In this document: positions 14,137-27,203 of the stretch, in pieces
Numbering within the stretch: the first letter of the stretch is position 1
Layout of the letters: every line of letters starts with the position of its first letter
Assembly (NCBI GenBank): GCA_019614645.1
Contig: JABWDB010000001.1
Span: 3,534,001 to 3,598,000 of the forward strand
Direction: 5' to 3'
Length of the DNA stretch: 64,000 nt
Origin: Stratiolaelaps scimitus
Lineage: Eukaryota > Arthropoda > Arachnida > Mesostigmata > Laelapidae
The notes under the pieces: model-generated
What the model saw: the letters and a program-made list of their open reading frames with translations, nothing else
What the model was told of the DNA's origin: nothing
The model's database searches: none
Translations under genes and position numbers: made by a program

Positions 14137-16156
14137 AAGAGAGAGATGTGAGAGTTGAGATCAAAAGTCAACAAGCACCAAAGATCTACTAACAGCACCG
14201 CCACCATGATAACCACCATGATCGTCGTCAACGTCAAGGAATACCATCGGCTCAAAGCGTGGGATGGAAGCTGCACTCCCCGACTGACTACTTACTACTA
14301 ATGCATGCATTGCATAGCAAAGCGAATGCAGCCAAGCAACGGGCAAACGCAGGAGTTGATGTGTGGCAAGCTCGCTGCCCTCGCTGATGCTGTTGTTCCC
14401 GATCAGGACGAGAATCAGGCGATAGTAGTTATGTCAATGATTAAGATGATGCTGCTGTGCTCGATGAGTGACTGCACTCGGCGCTCGGATAAGCGGCGAT
14501 GGGCCATTCGACACCTTAGGTTAGCTTGGCTTGGAGGCAACCTGTTGGCAGGCAGGCGGGCGGTCGGTCGATAGGGCGTTCTGCAGATTAGCCGTCAACA
14601 ACAAGGCATCAGCGCAGTGATGCGCGCCCATCAAGACACTAGAGAACATATACAACAGTATTCTCGGCTCCAGCAGCAGCAGCAGCAGTAGTAGTAATGC
14701 CTGGCTTCCTGCTAGCATGAACGTAACATGAGGATCTCTCGCAGGGAGAGAGAGAGAGAATCGGTCGTCAAAAAGGAACAGACAATGCATACAGACGATC
14801 ATACATGAGAAGGCACAGAAACGCACGCAGACGAAGTCATACAAACATTCTCACACAGAATTTGCCTGACGTCGACCTGCCAAAGCGGCTCCTCGTCCGC
14901 TTGTTCGCTTCAAGTCCAAGTCTAAGCGTGTTGGCGTACGCTAAAGTTAAGGCCTTCAACACTTGGCGGGGATCACTTGCGCCATGCGGTCGCTGAGAAC
15001 GTCCACATACAGATCGATGAAGAGATAGATGGATATCTTCTGCGTGATCGTTGTACTGAACGCAGAGAGCGGTTAAATCGCTGAGGTGACGAACAAGAAA
15101 GAGGACGACTGGTCGGTCACTGCCGGCTGCTGCTGCTGCTAACTGAAGTAGATGAAGATGTGTCGTTGTTAGCGCTGGCAGCGGTAACGTCGTTGTAGTT
15201 GTTGTGGCTGCCGCGCCCGCTACCAGCGGCCCTGCTGCTGCTGCTGCTGGTGACGAGGGTCCTTGATGTCTTCACCTTTGCCAATCTTTACCTCAAGAGT
15301 CGAAGATCGGATGGACTCAAGGATCGCGATAGGAGCCGAGTGGAGTGGATCGAAGCGAGGCGAATCGTGAAGACCAGCGCAGACGAGACCCAACCGGCCC
15401 AATCGATTTCTTCGATAGTTTACCGTCTACTTAACTTCGTCGACTGACGTTAGTCAGTCAGCTCAGCTCTGTCTTCCCCAGCTACTCCTGGTTTTTATTT
15501 TTTTTCTCTGCCTGCTGCAGCTGCTGCTGAGTCGACTGTGGTCCATTGCTGAGTGCTGACCCCTCTCTCTGCCTATCAGCAGGCGTGCCGTACATGTACC
15601 CCTTCGCAATGGAGCGTTCTTTACGTACGGCGTCCGGAGCCCTGCGGCTCATATTGAGAATACTGTGGGTTCAACCGTGGATGGTCTGCTGGGGACCACT
15701 GCAGACGAAGCACCAGTATACGCGCGTTGTAACGGCGACATTGGCCTGGAGTTCTGGCAGGACGCAATACGCATCTTGAACTTAGATCAATAGTCAATTT
15801 TTTTTAGGCCCGCTTAGGGACTGCCGAAGTGGGACCACCTTGTTCTAGATATTCTATTAGGGACAGATAGGGGAGGCTGTTCCTGGATGCATTCAATCCA
15901 GTCGTTCAACACGGTACATTTGTCTCTATAAAAAAAAGGAACAACGGTCAACCACTTTTGCTAGTTGAATAAATTATTGCCACTCGATTCTCAATGAGCA
16001 TTTGTTTCAACTGTGTCAAGACGGCGGACGCCGAAAAATCGAACCGAACAAGGTCACAAAATACGAGCTGCAGCGTGTACGCGCAGATGAATCCTGCGAA
16101 TCTCTCATTCGATCTGCCCGCCTGCTCTCATAGGTGACCCAGAACGTGGTGTGCAA

Positions 16157-16158
<2 letters not shown>

Positions 16159-16205
<47 letters not shown>

Positions 16206-16206
16206 G
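16159..16206. repeat. (TA)n microsatellite with one TG interruption
   Basis: Pure TA run interrupted once by TGTA near 16190. A second (TA)n of about 35 bases lies at 16632-16666. Confidence 0.95.
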
Positions 16207-16628
16207 TAGGGCCAATGTATGCCGTCCATTAGTTGATGACGTTCTTGCCGACGCCTGAGCAAACACTTGATACCAGAGGGAGGGAGCGAGAGATAGATAG
16301 ATATATAAATGAGGAGTGCACGAGAGATGGATGAAATAAATGATCTTCAAGGGCAATCCAATCGAAAGCGGACATCACATCTCCTTGAAGAGCCAAGAGG
16401 GTTCAGAAAAAAATGACGAAGTAGCAGCAGCAGCAGCAGAAGTCGAAGAGGCAAAACAGGAGGATGATTTGGGAGCATCTTGCATTCAGCAACTGTCACA
16501 GCGAATTTACACAGGACAGCTACCAATTGACAAAATGTACGACCCTTCAGATTTGTCGAATATTTCTCAGATCGGATCATCGCACCGTAACTCGGTGCAA
16601 ACAAGCATGTTCGCTTCGCGTGTTAATC

Positions 16629-16669
<41 letters not shown>

Positions 16670-19600
16670 GCACTGATGTTCTGCCGCGGACATCCCGCTG
16701 ACAGGAGAGTCGATAGAATATTATAAAATAAAGCCAGTATCAGCCATTCCACGTGTGTATGTATGTGTGCGTGAACTCCCCACGCTGCTTCGAACATATA
16801 ATCGATATAATACGCTTCGACCGAATGCAAATTGAATTTCAAATTCAAATCGAAAATTCGGGTAAACAACAACAGGGAGAAAATGGCTGGAAAACGGGAT
16901 CGCACACTGTATCGGCGACAAGCCGGTAGCTGGCGAGGGTCTCAACTGTGTTCCACCGAAGGCGTCCAAAGAAAGTAGCAAGTTACGGCATAATTCAACC
17001 GATGCTTAAGCACCATATTCATCACAAAACGATTGATTCATAGTTGCTGTATAAGAAAGACCTAAACGAGTGATGATTCTGTGCGATAGCCCACACTCAG
17101 TCTTTGGGAAGCAATGCTGCTGCGGTATCGGTGTGCAACGGATCGTACTTAGTGCGCGGTGAATGCTGGACGCTACCGAGACGGCGTAGCTCAGCTGTGC
17201 GACAGCTGACGGCTGCGTTTACGATCGCTCTCTGCTGTATCTGCTAATTCCTTTTTGCGGTGAGCATGTTATGATCAGGAAGTGGCCGGTTGCCACCGGT
17301 GGTTACCACTGGTTATCTGACCTGTGTTGAAACGAGGACCAAGGAGAGCTCACATGGCACGCGAGTCATTGGGTTATGACACCCGGGGGCGAAGTGAACT
17401 GCAAACGTATTGTTATTTGTGATTGTTCCATGACTCAACGATAAGCTATTTGTGTTCTCTGGCTCGTTTGTAGACGACAGCGTGATGCTTGACACCCGAA
17501 AGATGGTGACCTATGCCCAGTCAGGATGAAGTTTAAGGGAACTCTGGTGGATGTCTGAAGTTATGATTCCGACGTGCAAATCTGTAATCGGAATTATGGG
17601 TATAGGAACGAACAACGAATCGAAGCATCTCGTAGGTGGTTCCTTCCGACGTTTCCCCCAAGCGTGCATCTTTAGTTTCGTCCCGTAAAGCGAATGATTC
17701 GAGGTATTGCGACATATATAGCCTCAACCTATTCTCAAGTTTTTAATGGGTCTGAGTGGTCGGTCTCAATTGAAAACCTCTACCAAATAAGTATGCTTAA
17801 AGAGATCGTTTTTGGTAAACAGAACTGGCGCTGTGGGCAATGTCAGCCAAAAAGTTTGTCGAGACAGTTCTGTACGCCTTCCTGTGATTTCTAGGAAATA
17901 TCTATGCCGCGATTGAGCTGGTACCACATCGATAGCCAGCAGCTTATATATACATATAGCTTCGATATTCCAGCAGCCACAGCGTAATACGGCCAACATG
18001 AGAAATCTCCGAGCAGAGATCACGTTCAGTCGACGGGAGGTAGATTCTAATGGAACTGTCCGCAGCAGTCCGCCAGTAGATCTGACTATTCCGCTTGGGT
18101 TGCGTTTGCAAATCACAACAGCAAATCGTCTCATCGGATTTTCGCTCGACTATGGCCAACCCGAGCTGTGACGAGCTACTGACCCCGCCACAATCAACTC
18201 AACATTGTAACGGCACAAACACTTACTCCTTTTCTATTTCGTCGTCGTCGTCGTCGTTGTCGTCCACGAATAGAGCCAACTTCCTAGCAGCGATCGCTGA
18301 CGGCGAGCTGGTGGCGCATTGGCTACCCACAAGTAGACCATAGGTGACGAGACCGCAATAAACTGCTACATAATGAGCGCCATAGCCAATTCTTCGTGGG
18401 GAGCTCGAGCGGGGGTAAGAGGGGGGGGGGTCAGTGTAATGGAGGTCCGCCTTCAATTTTGCAGCTTGGTTTGGCCACTTTTCAAGCCCCCGATTGGCAG
18501 CATGTGTGGTTTTCTCAGGTGACCAGCCATATATACACTGAGCAGCAGCAGAGGCGGCGGCGGCGGCCGCACCAGCCACGATTTCTTCGGCTGCTACTGC
18601 GGCGGTTCGGTTCCGCTGGCGTCTGTCAGCGATACCATTGTGCGACAGATACTCAAGTGGTTTTGATGCCTTGGCGACAAAACGCGACAGCCGCAACAAA
18701 GCGTCGGCACCAGACGCATCAACAAATATCGCCGGCAACGCGACAGGCGAAATGCCACGCAAAGTAAGTCGACTTCTCGTCGTAATGTTTATTCCAACGA
18801 CACGAACTCCCTCCGTCCGTCCGTCTCTCCCTCCCTCCCTCCCTCGCAACGTCCCCTAGCGTTGGCAAAGCAAAGCGTTTGTATCTGCTTGTGTGGGTGA
18901 AGGGCGGGGGTCTATATCGACGCGCCGCCTAAAAAATCGTGCCACCCCGGAGTGCGTTGGATAGGGCCACACAGACGCAGCAGGACCGCCAAGGGGATAC
19001 CTATCACCGACCGAGCAGTTCCGCGGTTTTCACTGCTTGGCAACAACAGTTCCACAATCCAGTCACTGGCCGCGTACTAGCGCTGATGATGCTGGTGGTA
19101 TATAGGCGAATCGGCCTCAAGCATTGCATCGGCATGGCGTCGTTCAGAAGCGCTTCATGACGGTGGCGGCGGCGGCGGCAGCAGCATCCATAGCCACCAC
19201 CGTCACCGTCGATGACGATGACAACTGCTACTCGAAGGCTGTCGGTTTCCTGCTGCTGTTGCTGCTGCTGATCGCTGTCGTCTTTGCGATGGATACAGAT
19301 GAGCTATGGGAGGCGGGCGGAGGTGATGCTTGCTGGTGTTCGTTGCTTAGTCGGCTGAAAATCTGTCTCGGATTGTGCGCGTCGATCTGTCACACGAATC
19401 GCTTGTGGTCCCACCAGCCGTTGTGTCTACCTCGCGGCCTGCCTGCTCGAGCGGCTGTTCCCCTGTTCACCCGCCAAGAGAGAGAGAGAGAGAGAGAGAA
19501 AGAGCGGATTTTCCAACGAACGAAAACGCCGTTGCCATCAGCGTCGCCGACGACAACAACAGTAGCAGTAGCAGCAGCAGCAACAACAACCGATGCAAGC

Positions 19601-22435
19601 ACAAGTAGCGCCTCCTCTCCTCCATTTTTTCCGCATTGATTCACCTTTCAGCTTTGATTATTCGTCCCAACCCTCGGGCGCCACCGCCGCGGCACGTTGA
19701 GGTCTTTGCAGTGATCCTGTTCACTCGCTGCCAACGAAACAGCTAGCTTGCTGTGTATCTATCGATCTATAGAGGCGTTAAGTCGACCAATTTCGTCTTT
19801 CTTTGACTGTCCCGTTCCAAGTTCGCCTGAGCGAAACTGAGCACCGACCGTCTGTGCCACGCTACTACAACATTACGACGTGGGGTGAGGTAGTGGTGAC
19901 TTCGCTGCTTTCCGTTGCTAGCCACTGCTGTCATCGCCGCCGCCTCCGCCGGCCTACGGTAAGAAGGTTGTTTTGACCTACAATATACGACGATTCCATG
20001 ATTCCCAAGTAAACGCATCAAGTGAATAGAAGAAGAACTACAAGAAGAGAAGGAGGCTGCCGCTGACTGTCAGCTCCGCCGCAGCCGCCGCCGCCGCCGC
20101 CGCCATCTAGTCGTAATAGCACTAGTAGAACAGGTGAGCTGGCCAGGCCCTTTGCAAATAGATCGTCTGCACACACGTCATGGGCATCACCGAACGTTCA
20201 TATCTTGCGCGGCAGGCAGACGACATCGATCGTGGACACATTCGTGGTCGCAGTGGCTATAATGCAAGACAGTCGTTGTCGTCAGTCGCCGCTGGCCGTC
20301 GTCATGATCGCAGCATGTCAAACTGATGCGGCGGCCGCCGCCGCCGCCGCGTGCTACTGTTGCAAGCGTTCCGACAACTCGATGCAACACTCTGTGGGAT
20401 ATCCCCGGGAGGGGAAGGTGGGTTGACACGGCGGGCAAGGGGTATTCTTCGCGTTTAAGGTGGATACGTAGAGACACAGATCGATTCAATGACTCGGCAA
20501 ACGAAAACAGCTCCCAGGAAAAATATGAACTGCTGCTATACTATAGCATAAATTGCGCATGTTCACTACTTGTTTTTTTTGCGAGGAAGAATTATTTTTA
20601 TTTTATTCTTGTTTTACCATCACGACACTGTTTCTTCTAGTATGTTATTTTGTTCGCGTCACGAGGCCCACGTGACGCTCCGAGAGAGCACACTCCTATA
20701 GTAATTACTAATACGATTAGCCCCTGATCTCCCCGGCCCCTTTCCGGACGTCGTTTATTTCTGTCAGCATTACCACCTTAATCGTCCGAATCATTACTGT
20801 CCCTCCCTCTGTCTCTCCTCCGATCTCTCGCTCTCTGATCTCCGCTCAACTGGCGTACAGCGGCCGGTCAGCTTCCATTCAATGTTAGCGCTTCTTCGTT
20901 CAGATCAATTTGTTGTTGGTGGTCAAAAATTATGGCGACCAATCACCAGCCGCGCTCGTTCGACCCATCGACGAAGACCGTATCCAGCTTTGCGTTGCGC
21001 AACACAACGCACAAGCATCCACATAATTTTAATGCGGTCATCACCGCTGACTTCATTTCAGGTTGCTGCTGCTGCAGTCGCCGCCGCCGCCGCCACCGCG
21101 CGAAAAAATAAAAGGGAAAATGATTGCTTCAATATCCCTCAATTCCCCCCTACGGCATTGGCCCATCCAGAAAACGCTGGTGGCACCGGCCAATCCACGC
21201 TTGTACGCTGGTCACAGCTACGGTGGCGTCATCGTCGTCGTCGTTGACGTCGTCTAGTGGCGCACAGATCGTCTTGAATTCGGCAGTTGTTATCCGTATT
21301 CCTGTCGACCCTTCGGTGGCTCCTGTGTCGCATTTTGATCAGAGATCAGACGATTCGACTACCGAACGGCTGTATTCGCTACCCGCTGCTGCCTCAGCCG
21401 CGGCACCGGCGCCGTCCGTCCATTCAGCCCTCCTTGCTAACTTGCTTCCGCCGCTTCGTCCATTCGACGCTCTGATCCAGTTGGTTTCTGTCCCGAGAGG
21501 AGATGATGGTCGTGGTCAGCGGCGCACAGCACCGCCGCAATGGCCAGTTGTGGCCAGTTGAAAACGTTGATGTCGGTTCGGCCGGCCGGCCGGCCGGTCG
21601 GTCATCGCTAGCAGCCGCCGCCGCCGGCGGCGGGCGGCAGCTCGTTGATGATTGCGCCGTCCAACGAGATGGGACGAGAGACGAGGCGCGAGTGAATGAT
21701 GCTGAAATGCTGAAAAAAAACAACTCATGACTACGTCTGCGATAGCGACGATGCTGTGTGTGATGATGATGATGACGATGAGAGATGATGATAGCGAAGA
21801 TTCATGGAGAGTAACGGCTCCATGCGCAGTCACTGGCTGCTCTGAAACGATCCCGAGATCAGCAGCAGCAACAGCAGCAGCACTAACAGTAGCACCAGCA
21901 TCAACTCAAAAGACGATTTACCCCTATCATCCTGTGGCAACTCGCATCGTCGAATCGTCACAGCAGTCGTAAGTCTCAAAGTGGCTCGACAGCCCTTGTC
22001 ACCTGTGTGCGAGCGGCTACCCCCGCAGCCGCCTCCCCCGGCCCCCCCTTGAGTAACCCTCCAGTCAGTCAGTCCCCTCGTCTGAATAATGCACTGTCTG
22101 CTTACGGTGCGCTGTGTCTATGTATCTGAATGGCCGACAATGTCTATCTACCTACGATGTGTTGTGTCGAATTTGCGGTCATCTGAATGAATCCGCCCAC
22201 CTGAGCGGTGTTGAAGTTGACCACCGACTCTGACCAGTTCGGCCAGCCAGTTGTGTCTGCTCGGCCAGCAGCCGCCGCCGCCGCCGCAGCCGCCAGAGTA
22301 GTGATGATAGCAGTCGAAGTGCTTGTTGACGGTTGCCTGTCGTCCTGTTGAGCACTTGAGCCACTGTGCCGGCTCGTTGACAACCGGTCGCAAGCGGGTT
22401 CCCGCCGCCCGCACAGACCACCGCTCTACCTCGAG

Positions 22436-22454
22436 AAAAAAAAAAAAAAAAAAA
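22436..22454. repeat. Poly(A) tract, 19 bases
   Basis: Single-base run. No retroposed sequence with target duplication was recognised before it. Confidence 0.85.
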
Positions 22455-22937
22455 CAACTCACACAGAGCGACCGAGACAGCCAGCGATGATCTGGCGGAC
22501 GGTGATCTGCCGCGTCGAAGTAACTGCCCGAATGAATGAGTTAGAAAGAAGAAGGCGGCGGCGGCGGCAGCAGACAGGCAAACATACGCACGGGACACAT
22601 TGACGTCAGCTTGGGTGGGTGGGCGGTCGGTCGATCGGATGTCGAGAAAAGCGAGTCAGAGAAAGACGCTAACTACTGAGTGCTCTGGAAGGGCAGAGCA
22701 TTGAGCGAACGACCACGCCGCGGTCTGTTGCCTTCGGAACGAGTGAGTCGCGGTGGTCAGCGATCTTCGTGGTGGTCTGCTACAGGCTAGATAGCGGCGC
22801 ATCAGATCGGCTTTTTCCGAAGGTGGAGGCTCGAAGATGACCGGGACACTTTAGCGTAGGAAGAGCGCGAACAGGGGACAAACAACACCACCTTAGCTCT
22901 TTCAGCAGGACGATAAACACAAGTACCGCCTTCAATT

Positions 22938-22968
<31 letters not shown>

Positions 22969-24276
22969 TCCTCAGTCCCGTGTCCAATAGCTCAAGTACG
23001 CTAACCATTATTGTCCCATACAGCCAAGCACACGGTGCTGTCACGCAACAAGAGCAGAAGTAAGAGCAGAACAGACCGATTTGGATCGAATCTTCGTTGT
23101 CGTCGTCGTCATTATATACCTTCCCTGTTTGTTGTGCATTCATTCATACGTTCGGGCATCTATCGTATCACTCGTTCCTGCCATTGGTAGCTGTAGAAAT
23201 CATTATCATTATGATTCGAGCACTGTCTGCTGATCTGTATCGTGGTGGACACAGCAGCAGCAGATATACATATATGTACAAATCACTCTAGCTCGACATT
23301 ATCTCGTAAATGCTTAGAGAAACCGGCGGCACTTCCTTACGCTGTCAATGTGTGTGTGCAGCTCAGTCACCACAGCGTATGGCCAGCCGGCAATAATCGT
23401 AGCGGTCTACGATTCTAGCGAGCTAACAGCGCAATTTAACAGCGACCGCCATCAGCAGCTGTCCCGGCAGACCTAGGAACCAGAAGTCAGAAGCAGTTAG
23501 CTCCACTCAGCGGCAGTGGACAACATTTGACAAGACGACAGTGGCTCAGATGGGCGTATATAGGAGGACGAACTTCGGTCGGCAAACCACAGCTGAAGCC
23601 TGAGCTGAGCCCAGATCGTTCATGGCGCTCGGCCGCAAGACCACACAGGCCACCAGCATCACCGCCTCGCTGATGCTATTTAAACACATTGAGGAAGGTT
23701 CGACGGGGCGAGCCGTCGGCAGCAGCAGCAGCAGTAGTAACTGTTCGCAGTAATGAAACAATAGGTATATGATGATAAAGAAAAAACTTAGATATATCTC
23801 TAGTCAGCCATTCTGCCAGGCAGCAGGCTGAGGTGGACTTACTTAACCAGAATGTTAGCCGTTCTCTCATGGGATGATTTGCATGCGTCGTCCCACCACA
23901 CAGCCATCACATGAGCTTACATAAACAACAACCCGCCATAAAGCGCGGACAACAAGTTTACACGGTCAGTCACCTGATGTTGTTCAAATATCGTTTCGGA
24001 AGGCTGCTGCGGCTGTATTGCTATACCATGGGCAAGTTTCCTTGCGTCGATGCTTCATCCTAAGGAACATGCAATCCTGTGTCCATATTTCACATGCATT
24101 CAATGTTCTCGCTGTGCTCGATGAGATGATATCAAAATCCCGTCTACAGAGCGTTGCGTAGAACGTGACTCGCCGCAAATGAGTTTGCCCATCGGAGAGA
24201 CGGCGGCGGCGGCGTTAACTACTAAGCAATGACGTGGAGTACTCTATTCGCTAGGCGTATGCCCAGTTAGTGAGCG

Positions 24277-24412
24277 AGCGAGCTGGTAAGCGACCAACGT
24301 CATAGCTTGACGACAACTGCTGCTCGAGATGGCGTGCCGACGGCACAGGTCAATTCGATTCAACCCAGCGGTGGTGGTGGTGGTGGTCAAAACATCGCCA
24401 ACGGTGTCTCAG
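24277..24412 (+). CDS. Candidate coding exon of an unrecognised plus-strand gene
   Basis: An open frame rich in G/C third positions reads DGVPTAQVNSIQPS, six Gly, then QNIANGVS, and stops at a good donor (TCAG|GTAGGG, GT at 24413-24414). It leaves one base that pairs exactly with the two-base start of the candidate exon at 25569, making a Gly codon. The left end is uncertain: the frame is open from just after a stop near 24276 and no strong acceptor is seen. No domain is recognised. The Gly run is encoded by a GGT repeat, so part of the open frame may be repeat-driven. Confidence 0.25.
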
Positions 24413-25568
24413 GTAGGGGCAGATTTCATGTTCGTGTCGTCGGTCGAAGCGTACGGATGTGTGTCCATCCCATTGCGTTCCGACCTGTGGGGTTCTGCCG
24501 GCACAGCGCCGCTCGCATCCGAGCAACGGCTACAGGTGGCCAGTCCTGATGGGTGTCGTGGTCTACCGACGACGAGAGAGAACAGCACGCTCGGGTCTGT
24601 GAGCGGGCTTCGTCCACCGCGCGCGTATTGGTATTCATTCACCACCGTTCATTGCCCAACGGCCAGTGGACGATCCTGAGTGGTGTGCAATTCGCATAAA
24701 TGATTTGAATGAACGGGGAAAACATGAAAGAGGTTCAATTCAATTGAAACATATGTACAGCTCCAATGAACTCGTGTGTCGTCTTTTTCAAGTAAACGTT
24801 CACGGTGTCCGGTATACCGCAAGGTCGATTTTGCGGGCACTTCTTCCATACATATATATAGATAGCTGCATTGGCATTGTCAAGCTGCCAAATTTATGCG
24901 CTGTATATGTCATGTTACAACGCTAACTGGAACGTTAGCCTTGAACTAGGTATCTTACCAGCGTGAAATCGGAGGAGTTCCCCTTCGGAATGGATCATAA
25001 TTAGAAAATCTTAATGTGTGCACCCCGTTATCGGCTTCATAAGAGGAAAACATCGTCTTTGACGCCTTGCGTTGCGATCATTGGCCTGCAATTATTCTCC
25101 CAGCTTATCTGATGTCCTTTTGTGCTATGTTTCAGAAGTCGCAGGACAATGGTCAACGACGATTGGTTAAGCAAACGAAAGAGAAGCTACTTTCCTGAAA
25201 GGTCCACACCCCTCCAATAAGCCCTATTCGTGGGTGGAGTCGATTCGAGGTGGACGACTTCCAACGCTCTCAATAGGGGTACACATGTATAACTCCTGTG
25301 ATTATCGTCACAAAGCCTTGAAGTTCACGTTATGTGATATGGCCCGGGAGACGCGCCTAGGAAGTTACGTGCGATCCCGACGTCAATCGAGTGCATTATC
25401 GAAACGAGCGAAGCCTAAGCTATCATCCAGCATCTCTGCTATTTAGACTATGAACTACATATCGGAATAATTATTATAGGAATATATTGAATCGTCTGGT
25501 GAAGGGAAGCAAGTGTGCACTCAATCACTGTCCCAACTTCTGATACGTCTTCTTTTTTTTGTCCATAG

Positions 25569-25696
25569 GCAAGCTCGAAATCGTGGCCGCCAATTGCCGC
25601 GACGCTGGTCAGCGTCAACGCCTGAGCGGTTGCGATGAAGACATCACTTTGAAGAACGTTGAGGGAAAGAGGATTCGTATCGTCGAAGCGGGACGT
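25569..25696 (+). CDS. Candidate internal coding exon of an unrecognised plus-strand gene
   Basis: A strong acceptor (nine T, GTCCATAG, ending at 25568) and a perfect donor (CGT|GTGAGC, GT at 25697-25698) bracket 128 nt. The frame uses mostly G/C third positions and reads KLEIVAANCRDAGQRQR, LSGCDEDITLKNVEG, KRIRIVEAGR. The alternation of charged and aliphatic residues looks like beta-strand-rich protein, and two Cys are present. I do not recognise the family. The entry phase matches the candidate exon ending at 24412. Without transcript or homology support this remains a prediction from splice signals and codon bias. Confidence 0.33.
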
Positions 25697-25813
25697 GTGA
25701 GCACAATGGAGATTCACCACCACCACCAGCACCATCGTCAATACCGCCAATGAAATTGTGCGCGAATATGAGTTAATTCCGAGGGGAATCGACCACTCCT
25801 ATCCCCAATCCCA

Positions 25814-26242
25814 GCTGCTTGGTCCGACCGGAGCCGTTTGCCTCGGGCAGAGCAGGGGGTGCCGTTCAGTGGGCGCCTGTCCACGGACCGTGTCCACAGC
25901 CTGCTTACGCCGCCGCCGCCGCCGCCGCCGCCTTACTATCAGGCACAATCCAATCCATTGGTAGCCAGCCATTCATTGCCCGTCATGTGGTTGTCGTCGG
26001 ATCGGCCGCTAAGAGGCCGGTTATCAGTGGCCGGGCCAGTCGAGCGGCGATTCGGTGGCATACCCGACGAGCCCCGAGATTTATACCTGGCCATAACTCT
26101 TTCTGTAATTGCTTGCTACACAGACAGACGGATAGATCATTGCGGTTGGCGCCCGAACACTTGCCCACTCGTACGGTCTCGTGGAGCAAATTGGCGCAAC
26201 AACTGGCAGCAGCCGGCCGGCTGGCCAGCCAGCCAGCGCTGA
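25814..26242 (+). other. Coding-like region with competing open frames after the candidate exon
   Basis: A plausible acceptor (CCCCAATCCCAG at 25802-25813) precedes a GC-rich stretch open in two frames. One gives RLSTDRVHSLLT, a run of eight Pro, then YYQAQSNPLVASHS. The other gives HGPCPQPAY, eight Ala and LLSGTIQS. The homopolymer runs come from one (CCG)n tract. The Pro frame has the stronger G/C third-position bias. Neither gives a recognised domain, and which, if any, is translated cannot be decided by eye. Confidence 0.2.
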
Positions 26243-26921
26243 CCATCATGTTGTATTAGATTTTAATATACTCATCTATTTATCCTCTACCCTATCTATG
26301 CGAACGATCCAGTAAAGTCAAGAGAGCCGCTGGTCGTCATCGCCGTTCAAGCAGCGCGTATCTGGGCACACATACACATCGTCGCGCACATCGTACCGGA
26401 CCGATCCGGGCACGCTGTGCAGTGGTAATATTTCTTTCGTATAATTTCCCTTACGAGTCGTCACCTTCATTCGGCGGGAGCGACCCACGGCGGCAACAGC
26501 CAAGAAGCGCGTGAAGAGCCAGCCGGGAAGTTCAGCCTTCAGCCAGAATGCTCGGACACCGTCAAATTAAGAGGGCGAGCCGATTCGAACCGCCTAATGT
26601 GTTAATTACGCTCGACAACGAGAAACAGAAAAGTTGGTGCGGCAACGATGACCGCTGTTGCTGCTGCTGCGACTCCATCGTAGAGCTGCTAATCCCAGTG
26701 ACCGGCCACTGCGATCGTTGTCATCACCGTCATCAGTATTATCGGTGCCTATATCGGCGGCGATTTTGGCTGTGGCTGCAGTAGCAATGGCACGTCAACA
26801 CGTCTTAATCAGTTTACCCCTTTTCAATAGAGGGGGTGTTGAAGACGCCACTAGGTGAGATAGAAAATTAACGGTGTGAGGGACACTTTTCTTTTGGCTG
26901 GCCAGTAACTTCTGGGTTGTA

Positions 26922-27203
26922 AAGGTAAAGGTTTTATTGGTTTATTAAAGGAGCTGCAATTTTACAATGCTTAAGCTCTCTTATATGTAAGGTTGTAGTT
27001 CTTCGTTCGAGAAGTACGCTCTTCTGTTCCTGTGTGTCGTATGCACAGTATGGACAATTTGGGTAGGCCATGTTTGGTAACACGTATTTCAGAGAGTGTG
27101 TGTTGGATTTTAATGATGTTTCTGTGCTCATTGCGTGCCATGGTAGTGTGCAGGACGCTTCCAATGAAAATATGAGCTTATTCCTGCGATGTACGGTCTT
27201 CAT
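26922..27203 (-). mobile_element. 3' end of a probable non-LTR (LINE-type) element sharing its tail with the SINE at 47.4 kb
   Basis: Read on the minus strand, the segment ends in ACATATAAGAGAGCTTAAGC, a body with two AATAAA-like hexamers, and a short TTTACC tail. This matches the SINE at 47377-47516 with only a few differences over about 64 bases. The upstream sequence differs from the SINE and holds an 89-codon frame (27203-26934) with the Cys pair PNCPYCAYD, vaguely like the C-terminal Cys/His region after LINE reverse transcriptases. SINEs commonly borrow the 3' end of a partner LINE, so this is read as that partner's 3' end. The reverse transcriptase itself is not recognised upstream, and the element may simply be another SINE family. 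Confidence 0.45.

Larger units (their letters stand above)
10800..24276. other. Simple-repeat-rich, partly CpG-rich stretch without a recognised gene
   Basis: GC-rich patches at about 12.4-13.2, 18.3-19.7 and 20.0-22.7 kb are full of CCG/CAG triplets. They yield long but domain-free open frames, for example 208 codons at 18849-18223 and 173 codons at 12718-12197, both minus. The CpG-rich patches could be promoters or first exons of unrecognised genes, but no conserved protein was seen. Confidence 0.5.

Noticed and set aside
13659..14276. 205-codon minus-strand open frame
   Set aside because: Much of it is Ser-Leu repeat from the (GA)n tract and the rest has no domain; it is a product of the microsatellite.
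17180..17200. A box-like TAGCTCAGCTG
   Set aside because: No B box at a suitable distance and no cloverleaf; not a tRNA gene.
18223..18849. 208-codon minus-strand open frame
   Set aside because: Built on triplet repeats (poly-Ala, poly-Asp) in a GC-rich patch, with no recognisable domain, no conserved motif and no clear splice structure.
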